From the IMG/VR virus record IMGVR_UViG_3300043446_005140, positions 1-55,910 of that record: 55,910 nucleotides of DNA. One strand, written 5' to 3'. Positions 16,701 to 25,751 of the stretch are shown piece after piece (within the stretch, counting starts at the first letter, position 1; every line of letters starts with the position of its first letter). Below the pieces are notes generated by a model, which saw only the letters and a list, made by a program, of their open reading frames with translations, had not been told where the DNA came from and ran no database searches. A program made the translations under genes and the position numbers. This DNA comes from a virus.

Positions 16701-17878
16701 ACGGAGCCGTTCTGGAGAACCAGTCACCTCCCAGCGCACGATTTGTTTGCACGCACAAGTCCAGAATATGGCTGGGCGGTACTCCGGATGATACGATCTG
16801 GTATTCGAAAAAGTCGGAGCCATTTAGCGAGCCAGGGTTCAATGAACTATTGACCATTCCCAGTTTCGAAGGCGGGCCAGTGGTCGCCATGGCCTCGTTG
16901 GATGACTATTTGGTCGTCTTTAAAGAGTCCAGTGTTTGGATCATCAATGGGGACGGTGCCGACGCGACGGGTAATAACTCAACGCTACAGGAACCAACCC
17001 GCGTATATGACGGAAACGGCTGCATATCTGCCCCTAGCGTGACAGTTGTCGGCGATGCGGTGTACTGGCAGTCCAACGACGGCATCTATCGAATGCGGCG
17101 CGGCTCGAATCAACCTGAGCTAATCAGCGACAAGATTCGCGAGGTCGCCGTTGATTACCTGCGGCGGTTCAACTTGAAGGTGGTATCCGCGACATATACC
17201 GCACCAGATAATTGTATAAGATTCTGTTTCTACGGCAAGGTTGGTGCATCGGCCTACCGGTATTTGGTTGTTTACAGCCTGACCTACAACACATTCGTAT
17301 TTTATCGGTACACGTCTCCTTCAACAATACGAATCGTGGCGTCGTGCGAATACAACGGAATATGGTATGGCGTATCCGATAGCAACCTGCTTATACGTGA
17401 AAATCGAACTGTAAAGTATGACGCAGGTAGCACGAACAAATATGCGGCAAATGCAGTCTGCACAATGCGAGTAATGCGACTGTCCGAGATGGGCGGATTC
17501 TTTAGAGTTAACCGAGTGATGGTTTTAACGGATCGTGGTTTGGATTTTTCTTCAAGTAGGTCCGTAATCAGTTTGTCACTGTATCCGTTTCCATCTGTCT
17601 ACGACTCGTATGGTAACATAATAAGCAACGGGCAATCGAGAAAAACACCGGTAATAAGTGGGCCAACATCGGGATCACCTGACAATTTGGAATTTGATGT
17701 TGCGGTGCAAAAGATGTCGGGATTTGAAAGTCAGATTGTTATCTATCCGACCACGGATAACGTCGGCAAAGTTGAAGGGACTGGTGACGCCGTATATCTG
17801 ACCGGAATTGTCGTTTACGGCGCTCCGATGCGAGGCAAAGCACGAACATTTAAGGACTATAGTCGTAATAACACTTGA
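13763..17878 (+). CDS. Large tail protein, P22 gp10-like / tail-nozzle beta-propeller
   Basis: A 1371-aa protein. The start, KLDFTQGLDLGQETGAGPSVTYLENFMFDRRGGVRPRWGY-type sequence, and the C-terminal third (VVAMASLDDYLVVFKESSV, YWQSNDGIYRMRRG, GIWYGVSDSNLLI) are typical of packaged-DNA-stabilisation or tubular tail proteins with a propeller of repeated blades. It would close the tail below the adaptor. It is about two to three times longer than P22 gp10. The middle (about 14480-15700) is visibly richer in A/T-ending codons than its flanks, which may mark an acquired receptor-binding insert. Confidence 0.65.
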   Translation: MTANQLYKLDFTQGLDLGQETGAGPSVTYLENFMFDRRGGVRPRWGYEPVYNYLGTTAAVVEGTSDPTASTTVEQTSLMVSYKNSVVRMGKQKLYSNGYNFRGMLPDMTADYDMLATSTNSLVEPQSISVTNAAGQVVRVVIFKTEVGFVNNNNLGNVDEKYTDQYRDNELTFQNTSGTWKIKNNLGNLRYSVYVDDSLIIDRADINALQSGMSNVLTTDVIGAQITRTKNWIVVVYARTPTEDLIGSGMIQASSKERTRAYANDLSLVTLNINNPAGGFINPTNVPFTFGPTPAEGELTDSKLDLRVQNVTKRIPTLCIDSSRTVVISAGQYVIPYKVVGTEDYANQIQVGDKLVLKTSSSLTGNRVPLGYMKVYAVDRTAKTFTTDFLSGGSTTTSAYIASSQFNVDWEIHRIEFQHYYPMFVVAQCEDNSSTASLDGNRFLISYVCKDPTNSFVDNGYWLETKTIYINPTTGAYSSYETLGASLPRPKATAATTADASTKTYVSSLSLSCNISTQTIFSTWTAVAITLSASYGFSQQSFVMGMPLKTENASLPSQPSPRNIAVWPSANVLVRSMSSVGFVDNAYDRVGIVSTSLRTGITTVVNGEPIFDDNVYASPNGNDLEVHIQTAVVSSNQYILSTESRSIHKDMNARLASKPWMYNGSLYCALYVGKSSFYPSSDAASLVVYDLMQGPSRLVNDGQRPRVVCNVLPRQVFYQNAVGNGYPRYHTPLPEVETRSNGYRLVSTVSAQATTTGISSVVDVTLDTSSPRSCAELNGSLFISGGVPTAFDGTHIYELGSIQAPVIWHNIVNPNYVGQAVGTADWYYKAVFEWVDGNGNIYRSAPSDAIRLRMFENGSTSTTAARTSITNNPFKAQYRDVKISAQFDHSTLRSVFANKTFAKNPVKVVLYRTLKNSDTNFYRVNSMPVVVNLSNDTNYASGYDVDSTQTGTTDPPLALTFTDIYSDAEIASNELLYDLDGAVLENQSPPSARFVCTHKSRIWLGGTPDDTIWYSKKSEPFSEPGFNELLTIPSFEGGPVVAMASLDDYLVVFKESSVWIINGDGADATGNNSTLQEPTRVYDGNGCISAPSVTVVGDAVYWQSNDGIYRMRRGSNQPELISDKIREVAVDYLRRFNLKVVSATYTAPDNCIRFCFYGKVGASAYRYLVVYSLTYNTFVFYRYTSPSTIRIVASCEYNGIWYGVSDSNLLIRENRTVKYDAGSTNKYAANAVCTMRVMRLSEMGGFFRVNRVMVLTDRGLDFSSSRSVISLSLYPFPSVYDSYGNIISNGQSRKTPVISGPTSGSPDNLEFDVAVQKMSGFESQIVIYPTTDNVGKVEGTGDAVYLTGIVVYGAPMRGKARTFKDYSRNNT

Positions 17879-17912
17879 GCAAAGTACGTGTTCGGTCGCG
17901 GAGTAATGACAA

Positions 17913-18914
17913 ATGGGTGACGTCGATCCAAATCTAAAGAAACAGTTGAATCAAGCGGCGTCGTCGCCAACGTTTGACGGAAGTCCAACAGTGGACCCTG
18001 TGACAACCCCACCGCCGCCGGATCCTCGAACGACGCCTATGTCTTCGGACGCTTATTGGGACCCAAATTCCCAGCGCTACGAATACCTGGGGAATCCCGA
18101 CCCTGGTTCGGACGCCGGGCGGTATGCGTTGCACAACGCATTGAATGATGCATCCAGCGGTGCATCGAATATGTACTATTATGGTGGTTCGGCGGATTTC
18201 ACAAAGAACCAAGTAAATTACTTCAACGATCAGGCGCAAAAACTTGCTGGGCGAGCTGGCCCGCAAGCTGATTTTAATGCCGGAACTGGTTCCTATAACC
18301 AGATGATGGACGCGCAACGTCAACTTGGAGATTACTTGTCCAAGGTGGCAAACAACCAAGTGACCACTCCCGCCGAAGCTCAGCTACTCAAGGCGAACGC
18401 TGCAAACCAAGCGGGCATCTCGGCTCAATTGGCCTCGGCTCGTGGAGGGCTGGCTGGCTTAGCGGCTGCAAACTCAGCGTCCAGAACGGCATCCGAAACC
18501 GCAGGGCGGAAGATGAACACGGACTTGGCCGTGTTGCGCACAAATCAATCATTGGCGGCCCAGGACCAACTGGCGGGCCTGACAAATGCTATGCGTACCC
18601 AAGAGGTAAACCGTGCCCAAGATGTTGCACGGCTGGGGAATCTGAACACGATCCGCAACCAAACGGCTGCATCGGACGCGAAAGCCATGTCCATGGGAGC
18701 GCTGACCCGTGGTCTCGAGGGAACCATGGCGAGGCAACAAGCTCGGATGGATACGTACAACACGGCGGTTGGAAACGCCGATAAGTACGCCAAGTTCAAC
18801 ACCGAAATTTCGGAGCGAAATCTTGCGGGCAATCTGGGGGCCGTTCGAGATGGGGCCGTTGCCGCTGGCCAGCTATACAGCGAACTGAATCGTCCTGAAT
18901 CCAAGAAACCATAA
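17913..18914 (+). CDS. Ejection-type virion protein 1 (Ala/Gln/Asn-rich)
   Basis: A 333-aa protein. Residues 1-60 are Pro-rich. From about residue 95 it is a continuous Ala/Gln/Asn-rich helix-forming sequence (KANAANQAGISAQLASARGG and RTNQSLAAQDQLAGLTNAM). Such proteins are carried in the capsid of podovirus-like phages and injected with DNA. It shares composition and a common layout (ANQ...I..LA.G.....A..A) with the next gene at 18931, so the two look paralogous. Confidence 0.55.
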   Translation: MGDVDPNLKKQLNQAASSPTFDGSPTVDPVTTPPPPDPRTTPMSSDAYWDPNSQRYEYLGNPDPGSDAGRYALHNALNDASSGASNMYYYGGSADFTKNQVNYFNDQAQKLAGRAGPQADFNAGTGSYNQMMDAQRQLGDYLSKVANNQVTTPAEAQLLKANAANQAGISAQLASARGGLAGLAAANSASRTASETAGRKMNTDLAVLRTNQSLAAQDQLAGLTNAMRTQEVNRAQDVARLGNLNTIRNQTAASDAKAMSMGALTRGLEGTMARQQARMDTYNTAVGNADKYAKFNTEISERNLAGNLGAVRDGAVAAGQLYSELNRPESKKP

Positions 18915-18930
18915 CAAATACGGATAAACG

Positions 18931-19896
18931 ATGTTACCACTTCTAGGATTAATGGCCGCCGGTATCATTGCAAAAGGCGTACAAGGCGCAATGCAAAAGG
19001 ACGCCAGCGACTACCAGAACGAGACCACCAGACACGATATGAACGCGACCGATGAAGTGGTTGTACCTGGTCGCACAGATGTATACACGCGGTATTCTCC
19101 CGAACGTGATATGCGGTATCGGTTGGTTGATCGCGGTAGTAATGCCGATACATTTAGCGCGCTGAACGACCCCAACTCGCAGGCGTCTCGTTCGTTTTCG
19201 TTGGGCGGTTCGCCCGAGGCCGCGGCCGCGTGGGCCAACAGCTACCAAAACCAAGCCGAAGCCGCACGAAACATCCGTGGAAGTCGGATTGACTATGGAG
19301 CGGACGACGCCGTCGCGGCCCAGCAACTCGGCCTAGGGGGGATGTATCGTGCGCAGATGATGGGTTCCGGTCCTAGTGTTGCCGATCTGCAAGCCAGTGC
19401 TGCAAATCAGGTGAATATCCGGAATGCCTTGGCGGCTGGTATCGGTAACCCACGTAATCAGCGGGCGGCGATGTTGGGCGCAGCCATGACCGGATCTGAT
19501 TTGGCGGCACGCGCAGGCGCAATGCGCTCCCAAGAGACCCTACAGGCTGGACAAAAGCTGGGGTCACTCCAAGGGCAAATGTCCCAAATGGGAATGGATC
19601 GAGCCATGGCCCAGGCCAAACTTGACAGTCAAATGGCTGATTTCAACGATAGCTTGGCAAACAAGTATTACGGACTCCAGCAAACGGCGTTGGATGCGCA
19701 AACTCGTGGGCAACGGGCACGCGGATTGGCGATGCAATTGGCGGATCGTGGTCGCAAAGACGAGAACTTCGGCGAAGCTCAGGGTGCGGCGGATCGTCAT
19801 AATCGAGACGTAAACACCGTATTAGGCGGAATCTCGTCCGCTGCCGGTGGACTGGCGTCAGTTGCGTCCGCTGGATCGGGCGGTTCGAAAAAGTAA
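18931..19896 (+). CDS. Ejection-type virion protein 2, paralogue of the previous gene
   Basis: A 321-aa protein. The first 25 residues (LLGLMAAGIIAKGVQGAMQK) form a membrane-active hydrophobic helix. The body is helical, with ANQVNIRNALAAGIGNPRNQ corresponding to the ANQAGISAQLAS segment of the gene upstream. The tail ends in a Gly/Ser-rich segment. Gene pairs of this type supply ejection proteins that form a channel through the envelope; the exact role is inferred. Confidence 0.55.
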   Translation: MLPLLGLMAAGIIAKGVQGAMQKDASDYQNETTRHDMNATDEVVVPGRTDVYTRYSPERDMRYRLVDRGSNADTFSALNDPNSQASRSFSLGGSPEAAAAWANSYQNQAEAARNIRGSRIDYGADDAVAAQQLGLGGMYRAQMMGSGPSVADLQASAANQVNIRNALAAGIGNPRNQRAAMLGAAMTGSDLAARAGAMRSQETLQAGQKLGSLQGQMSQMGMDRAMAQAKLDSQMADFNDSLANKYYGLQQTALDAQTRGQRARGLAMQLADRGRKDENFGEAQGAADRHNRDVNTVLGGISSAAGGLASVASAGSGGSKK

Positions 19897-19946
19897 ATAC
19901 CTGTTTGGTCACTTGGGCCAGTCTACGATGGCCAGTTGAGTGGAAC

Positions 19947-21932
19947 ATGCCTATAGATTTGGATCAAAACCGACGCGCCCAGGCACTGTTGGCTTCTTTT
20001 GCCGAACCGGCAACGGTTCCGATGGAACCTGCGGTAATGATGACATCGGCCCAGCCGGCGATGATTCCTACCGCTGGACAACCCACGGTCCCAGGTGCAC
20101 CCGAAATCCCCGGCGCCATAGCTATTCCGGAAATCGGCCCAGCTAACGTCGGAGATCGCAATAGTTTGCGATTCGTTGGACCAGGTATGAAACCAGGCGT
20201 GTTTAACGACCCGTTTGCAGGTAAGCCGCTTGCCGAAAGTGGTCCAGTTGCCGGACCCCCTGTATTGCCAACGACGGGCCTGGTAGTTACGGATCCGTTT
20301 TCTGGAAAACCGATATCCCAGCCACTGGTGGGACCAAACGCCAGCCAGGCTAGTAATGCACCCAGTCCACCCGGCCCAGCCAGTGTTGCAAACGTTCCTG
20401 GTAAGCCGGCGACCAAGTTGGCTCCAGTCGCCGTCTCAGTTGCCAGCCAGGCGCCCAGTGCCCTTCCGCTAAACAGTGGTTTGCCCACCGAAGAGGGTGG
20501 TGAATTGTTCCGGAAAACAGCCAGCCCTGCGTTGGACAAGTCCGTTGTGGCCGCCATAGACACCGGGAAGGCCACGCCGGAATGGTCTTCGGATCCAGCC
20601 ACGCGCCAAAAACAAATTGGCGAGGCAATGGTGGCCCAGGTCAAAGACGAGGCTGCTTTGCAAGCTGCAAATATCAACGCCGCCGCAGCTCGTGAAGATG
20701 AAGTTCTGGCGAAAGAAGATCAATACAACTCCGAAGCAAGACTTCGAGAGGACGAACGCCAAAAGCGGGAAAACGAACGTCTGAAGATATTGACGAACGC
20801 CCAAGAAAAAATTTCCGCCGCCGAACAAGACGCGAAGAACTTTGACATCCAGGACGGTGGATTTGTCAAACGAAACCCAGGGGCCATCCTGGCCATGATC
20901 GGGGCGGTGTTCGGTGGGGCGCTGGCCGGCAGAACGGGACAACCAAATACTGCCCTGCAATCGCTGGATGCGATGATCAATCGAGACATCCAGGCTCAAA
21001 AAGATAAGTACAATCAAAAGCGTACCAGTGTTGCCGACGCTGCAACGTCTTATGGACGTTTACGGGAGCACTTTGGCGACGAACGTACGGCAGATTTGAT
21101 GGCAGAGACGAACATTCGTCGGAATCTAAATGACGAACTAGCGAACATGATCGCCAAGTCGAAAAATGATCAGTTTCGCGAAACGGCTGCGATTATGCTG
21201 CAAGATGGTCGCAAAAAAGAGCTGAGTTTGTTGGATCAATTGACAGGTCGCGAAGTTGCAAAAGCCCAAGCGCAAGCCTCGGCAGTTCGCGCTGCAAGTG
21301 CCGAAGAGTCTAAGAGAGCGTTTGAGCTTATGAAGATGGGCATAAGCCACAAGTATAATATGGAGGAAAAGGGTATCGAGGCAGGCGATAAGCAACAAGC
21401 ATCTTTGCAGCAACGATGGGTGCCCGCCGTCCAGGGGTTCGCCGCTAGCCCGGAAGAGGCAAAAGGTCTGAAAGATGCAACCGAGGTTCGCCAGCTAATT
21501 AATACCGAAGTACCGTCGATCATCGAACGGTTTAGAAAACTCGGTGCGCCGGGACGTGCTCTAGACTGGAATGGTGAGCGGTCAAAACTTGTCCAGGATC
21601 TTGGGCAGTTGGTGTCTGCCGTCAAAAACAAGATCACACAAGCTGGTAGTTCGTTGACGCAAACGGAAAAGGATTTGATCGGTATCAGCGAACAAGATGT
21701 GAATGCGATCTTCGACGTTCGTGACCAAGTACCTGCAAAGCTACAGAACTTTATGCGCGGCGTCTCCCAGGTTGTCGACACCCGTATCAACAATGCTGGG
21801 ATTCAAAAGGGTACGCAATCCTATCGAGAGAACGCGGTTACCGGTCGCCTGGAGCCATATTACGAACTCAGCGGTTCAACGGTCAACGCAGTGCGTCCTG
21901 ACTCATTTCCAAAAGCACCGGATAGCAAATAA
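19947..21932 (+). CDS. Ejection-type virion protein 3 (Pro-rich head, coiled coil)
   Basis: A 661-aa protein. The start at 19947 has GAGTGG upstream, preferred over an in-frame ATG at 19905. Residues 1-200 are Pro/Ala/Gly-rich and contain two copies of a DPF.GKP motif (NDPFAGKPLAES and TDPFSGKPISQP). A long acidic coiled coil follows at about 220-310, then a glycine-zipper membrane segment, AILAMIGAVFGGALAG, then another helical region. This is typical for DNA-ejection proteins. Overlaps the next gene's start (TAATGG). Confidence 0.55.
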   Translation: MPIDLDQNRRAQALLASFAEPATVPMEPAVMMTSAQPAMIPTAGQPTVPGAPEIPGAIAIPEIGPANVGDRNSLRFVGPGMKPGVFNDPFAGKPLAESGPVAGPPVLPTTGLVVTDPFSGKPISQPLVGPNASQASNAPSPPGPASVANVPGKPATKLAPVAVSVASQAPSALPLNSGLPTEEGGELFRKTASPALDKSVVAAIDTGKATPEWSSDPATRQKQIGEAMVAQVKDEAALQAANINAAAAREDEVLAKEDQYNSEARLREDERQKRENERLKILTNAQEKISAAEQDAKNFDIQDGGFVKRNPGAILAMIGAVFGGALAGRTGQPNTALQSLDAMINRDIQAQKDKYNQKRTSVADAATSYGRLREHFGDERTADLMAETNIRRNLNDELANMIAKSKNDQFRETAAIMLQDGRKKELSLLDQLTGREVAKAQAQASAVRAASAEESKRAFELMKMGISHKYNMEEKGIEAGDKQQASLQQRWVPAVQGFAASPEEAKGLKDATEVRQLINTEVPSIIERFRKLGAPGRALDWNGERSKLVQDLGQLVSAVKNKITQAGSSLTQTEKDLIGISEQDVNAIFDVRDQVPAKLQNFMRGVSQVVDTRINNAGIQKGTQSYRENAVTGRLEPYYELSGSTVNAVRPDSFPKAPDSK

Positions 21933-24715
21933 TGGCGGACCCGAATCAACCGCAGCAACCCGTTACAGGAACTGGAACACCGACCGCGCCGGTCGATCAG
22001 TTATTGCCACCCGTTGACAACGCCGTCAAAGTCATCAATCCGCAGGGAAATATCCATCTTGTGCCAGTCGACCAAGTGGACGCGGCACTAAAGAATGATC
22101 CATCGTTCCGTCCAATGACGGTTGCCGACCAGCGACGAGTTGATCTGGGCAAACAGTATGGTGGGTTTGTCGGGCAAGGATTGGCGGCTGGTTTGGGTCT
22201 CGCTAGGGGAGTCGGCGGACCACTGGTTGACGTGGCAGGAACCGCCATTGGCGGCGACAAATATCGGGAAATTGCAAGTGCCGTCGCCGAAGAAAATCCC
22301 GGTACGTTGATGGCCGGCGAACTTGCTGGATTTGTTGGACCTGCACTATTGACGGGTGGCGCATCGGTGGCCGCAAAAGCGGGTGCAACTGGTGCTGCAA
22401 CGGCTGCAAAAGCAACCGGTGCCGGACTGGCAAAAGCCGGCATCTTCCCGAAGGCAGTTGAATTGGCGGGTAATATCGCCGAGCGCGGAGCCGAGAAACT
22501 GGTCGGAAACGCTGCGACGGGCGTGGTTGCGCGAGGGGCACAACGTGCGGCAGCAATGGGCTCCAGGTTTGCCGCTGAAACCGCTGCATTCGAGCTGTCA
22601 AATCAGGTTACGGATGATCTCGTAAAGAACCACGAGATGCACGCGGAAAACTATTTTTCAGCCGCTACACGTGGGGCGTTAACCGGGGCGGCAATCGGTG
22701 CACCGCTCGGGTTTGTCGGTGGGGTCATTGGGCGAGTCGCTGGCAAAGGTGCGGAATGGGTTGCTAAACCGTCGACACAAGCCAAGCTGGAAAACATTGC
22801 GTATGACAGCGCTGTCAAGGCCACGGGAGCCAAGACGCCAGAGCTGAAAAAGATCGTAGGCGTTCGGAACGTATATGACGCCGAAGGTAACTTGATTGCG
22901 GAAGCCGGCAGCAAAGCTGCTTACGATGCCTCGATTGAAAAGCTAGGTAAGACGCTACTGGAAAAGGATCCACTCGCCGGTGTGGCGCCGGTCAACATCA
23001 CAACCAAGCCCGGCGAAGTTGCTGATTTCGCAAACTTGAAGATTCGTCAATTTCTCGGTAACGATCTTGGAAAGATTCATACAAAGGTGGCGGACGCCTC
23101 GTTTGATGTTGAAAAAGTGTTTCAGCGTCTGAATGACGAAGTGTTGGAAGATGCCGCGAGGAACGCATTTACATCGGAGCACACCTCTGCGGTTCGGCGC
23201 GTGTTGGATCTGTTTAACAACGCCGAAAACAGGTTGCTTGCCAAAGACTACGAGATTGTATTTGGTGGCAAATCCGAAATTCCTGGCAAGATCGGGTTTC
23301 ACGATACCGACGCAAAGATTACTTGGTACAAGGACGACGGGGGGTATTTCCGACTAGAAAGCCAAGCGGGCCAGCCGGCACCGGTCAAGGTGTATGACCC
23401 GAAAGTCCAGCCATTTGCTCCCGATAAGAACAAATTGTCTTTGCTACAAGACATCTACCAGGATGTTGATCGTTCTACTGACTACAAGGTCCTGGCAGTC
23501 GAAAGCCCCATCAAAAACCAGTATTATCTGAAGACGCGCGGCATCCTTAGCGACGAATACCAACAGGCGGTTCGTTCCCAATATGGCGACGAATTAGCGG
23601 ATCGACTGCGGGAATTGAATGACCAGTATTCAACCTGGAAGAACATCGAAGCTCTTAGTATGCCCCAGCTAAAGCGCAGCCAAAGCAACAATTTCTTTGG
23701 TTTGAATGACATTATCAAAGGTGGGGTGCTGGCAAGCATCGGTACGCACACTGGCGGTGCAATCGGCGCAATGGTCGGTGGTCCAGTGGGTGGCGCATTG
23801 GGTGGCGCATTACTGGGAACGGCTGGCGGTGTGGCCGGTGCACTAGGGAACAGATTTGTTCGCGGTCGCGCCTCTGCCGTGGTTGCTGATCGAGCGATGG
23901 CAGTCCTGGAGGCCAGTCGGTTAACGACCTTCGCAGGTGACGTAGAGAACAAGATCACCAAGGCAGCCGAGTCATTCGTACGCGGTACCGGACGCACCGG
24001 ATCCCGTCTAATTGGCACCAGCGGAGTGTTGACCCCCAAGCAATACCAAACATCCGTCGAGACTGTGACCCGCCTGGCCCGCGATCCGATGGCGTTGAAT
24101 AATCATGTAAGCCAAATGGTTACTCCCGCTATGGCAAGCTCATTGCCCAGTGTGGTTGCCAGCGTGGCTGGCACTGCCCAGCGACAAGTCCAGTTTCTGG
24201 CCAGCAAGCTACCCCCCGACCCCCAGCCCATAAACGCCCTACAGCCGACGATCCCTGGCAGCAAATACCCACGGATGCCATCCATGACGGACCGGGCTAA
24301 ATGGTCCAGGTATATCGCCGCCGTCGAGAATCCAGAGTTGATGTTACGTCAAGCGGCGGCTGGTCAATTGGACCGTGAAACCGTCGAGGCCGTCCGAGCG
24401 GTATATCCGAACATGTTTAACCGCATGCGATCCGCCATTCTGACCGAGATCCCCAAGCTGAAAAAGCCACTGAACTCCCAGCAAACAGCCGCGTTGTCCC
24501 TGATTTTGGACACCCCCATTAGCCCGACCCAACAACCCAGTATGATCGCCATGTTCCAACAAGCCTTCGAGCCGAATTTCGCCGAGGAAACGGACAGTGG
24601 GGTTGGCCAGTCGAATGGTGCCGTAGGGGTGACCAATAGCAAGCCAGCTCGTCCCATTGACGTTGATGGCAAGTTCAAAACTACGGTTCAAGGCATGGAA
24701 GGGCGCATCCGGTGA
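21932..24715 (+). CDS. Ejection-type virion protein 4 (large, glycine-zipper)
   Basis: A 927-aa protein. The N-terminus is Pro-rich. Several Gly/Ala-rich membrane-active helices occur at about 70-190, 235-270 and 595-640, the last with GAIGAMVGGPVGGALGG and LLGTAGGVAGALG. The rest is soluble helical sequence. Its size, content and position after three similar genes suggest an internal virion protein that makes a trans-envelope channel for the genome. I see no transglycosylase motif that would help infection. Confidence 0.55.
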   Translation: MADPNQPQQPVTGTGTPTAPVDQLLPPVDNAVKVINPQGNIHLVPVDQVDAALKNDPSFRPMTVADQRRVDLGKQYGGFVGQGLAAGLGLARGVGGPLVDVAGTAIGGDKYREIASAVAEENPGTLMAGELAGFVGPALLTGGASVAAKAGATGAATAAKATGAGLAKAGIFPKAVELAGNIAERGAEKLVGNAATGVVARGAQRAAAMGSRFAAETAAFELSNQVTDDLVKNHEMHAENYFSAATRGALTGAAIGAPLGFVGGVIGRVAGKGAEWVAKPSTQAKLENIAYDSAVKATGAKTPELKKIVGVRNVYDAEGNLIAEAGSKAAYDASIEKLGKTLLEKDPLAGVAPVNITTKPGEVADFANLKIRQFLGNDLGKIHTKVADASFDVEKVFQRLNDEVLEDAARNAFTSEHTSAVRRVLDLFNNAENRLLAKDYEIVFGGKSEIPGKIGFHDTDAKITWYKDDGGYFRLESQAGQPAPVKVYDPKVQPFAPDKNKLSLLQDIYQDVDRSTDYKVLAVESPIKNQYYLKTRGILSDEYQQAVRSQYGDELADRLRELNDQYSTWKNIEALSMPQLKRSQSNNFFGLNDIIKGGVLASIGTHTGGAIGAMVGGPVGGALGGALLGTAGGVAGALGNRFVRGRASAVVADRAMAVLEASRLTTFAGDVENKITKAAESFVRGTGRTGSRLIGTSGVLTPKQYQTSVETVTRLARDPMALNNHVSQMVTPAMASSLPSVVASVAGTAQRQVQFLASKLPPDPQPINALQPTIPGSKYPRMPSMTDRAKWSRYIAAVENPELMLRQAAAGQLDRETVEAVRAVYPNMFNRMRSAILTEIPKLKKPLNSQQTAALSLILDTPISPTQQPSMIAMFQQAFEPNFAEETDSGVGQSNGAVGVTNSKPARPIDVDGKFKTTVQGMEGRIR

Positions 24716-25128
24716 GCGAATCCGAATCTACCAGACAGGCGTGGAATGTTATTCCTCCAGTTGCCAGCGCTACGCCGGGCGAAGGTGTCACCTCCCTGAG
24801 TACGTCCACGACTGCATCGGTTGTGGACTTGTTCGATGCGTCGGGAAACCCCTATAAGGGGTATTTTTTCCGGTACCTGACGATTGTCGCGGACGGGGCA
24901 GACGTGTACTTCGCCTTTAGTTCGGCAAACGCGCCGTCCATTAGCAACACCGTTTCGGGTGTCTCGGTAACGGCAGGAACAACTGCGGCTGTACCGGCAA
25001 TTCTAAAAGATGGAGTGGCCATATCGGTACGGTTGGATTCAAATTCCCATCGGTACCTGCATCTAAAGGCGGCGTCCGGTACGCCATCGGTGCGGATCTA
25101 TCCGTCCAGCCAGCCGCGAGCCTTGTAA
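24712..25128 (+). CDS. Small beta-rich virion protein
   Basis: 138 aa, GTG start overlapping the previous stop (GTGA). Ser/Thr/Val/Ala-rich with YFFRYLTIVADGADVYFAFS and ISVRLDSNSHRYLHLKA, which reads as a beta-sandwich. Similar small proteins lie in head or tail sections of many phages and may be decoration or fibre-tip proteins. Family not recognised. Confidence 0.55.
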   Translation: MSESESTRQAWNVIPPVASATPGEGVTSLSTSTTASVVDLFDASGNPYKGYFFRYLTIVADGADVYFAFSSANAPSISNTVSGVSVTAGTTAAVPAILKDGVAISVRLDSNSHRYLHLKAASGTPSVRIYPSSQPRAL

Positions 25129-25138
25129 GGTGGGCGAT

Positions 25139-25417
25139 ATGGAGCAATTGCGAGCCAGCGTGCCTGAGTCCACCAAGACATACTTGGACTATGCGATTGA
25201 TGCGCTGGTGGTCATTGCCGCCAGCGTTCTGCTGTACTGCAAGGTCATCTCCGATACCCAGTGGACAGCCACGGTTGTTGCCGTATCGGCGGGACGTGTT
25301 GCGCTAAGGGTGCCCGGAAATAATGGCGGATCCCCTCCCAGTGGCGGCGCGGTAACTGCACTTGCAATCGGTGTGATGTCGTTTCTCAAAACACACGCAC
25401 ACAAACCCACACTTTAG
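25139..25417 (+). CDS. Putative holin
   Basis: 92 aa. The ATG at 25139 has AAGGTGG at a good distance and is preferred to a GTG nine bases earlier. Two hydrophobic segments are seen: IDALVVIAASVLLYCKVI (about residues 20-38) and a shorter GGAVTALAIGVMSFL near the C-terminus, with a basic His/Lys tail. A small membrane protein at the start of a lysis-like gene group is consistent with a holin that opens the inner membrane. Evidence is topology and context. Confidence 0.5.
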   Translation: MEQLRASVPESTKTYLDYAIDALVVIAASVLLYCKVISDTQWTATVVAVSAGRVALRVPGNNGGSPPSGGAVTALAIGVMSFLKTHAHKPTL

Positions 25418-25472
25418 AAAATCGCATAAAAATCCGCCTGGCGCGATACGGAATGACAATCATACTAGGGAG

Positions 25473-25751
25473 ATGATTGCAATCCGCAAGTTTATCGCCA
25501 TCGGTTTGTTCGCCGTAATAATCGGCTGTCAATTGTTGACGCCACGGGTGATTCGCAGCGTGTTGGACGCAACGGAGCTGGCGTGCGTACTGCTGGCCGA
25601 GTCAACGTCGGCGGACGAGTTGATGACAATGTGCCGGATTGCTCCTGACTTGCGGGACGCCGTTGAGAACGCAATCGGTGCACGTATTGCCGCGCAAAAG
25701 GCAGGAGCGTTGAAGTCACGTGCCGACGCATCTCCGGACGCCTCTAACTAG
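25473..25751 (+). CDS. Lipoprotein, possible outer-membrane spanin
   Basis: 92 aa with a lipobox-like FAVIIGC (Cys at about residue 19) after a hydrophobic signal segment, so the mature protein would be lipid-anchored. The remainder is short and helical, with ATELACVLLAES and two further cysteines. Position right after the holin candidate fits an outer-membrane lipoprotein of the lysis system, though it lacks the usual Pro-rich stretch. Overlaps the protease start by 32 bases. Confidence 0.5.
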   Translation: MIAIRKFIAIGLFAVIIGCQLLTPRVIRSVLDATELACVLLAESTSADELMTMCRIAPDLRDAVENAIGARIAAQKAGALKSRADASPDASN

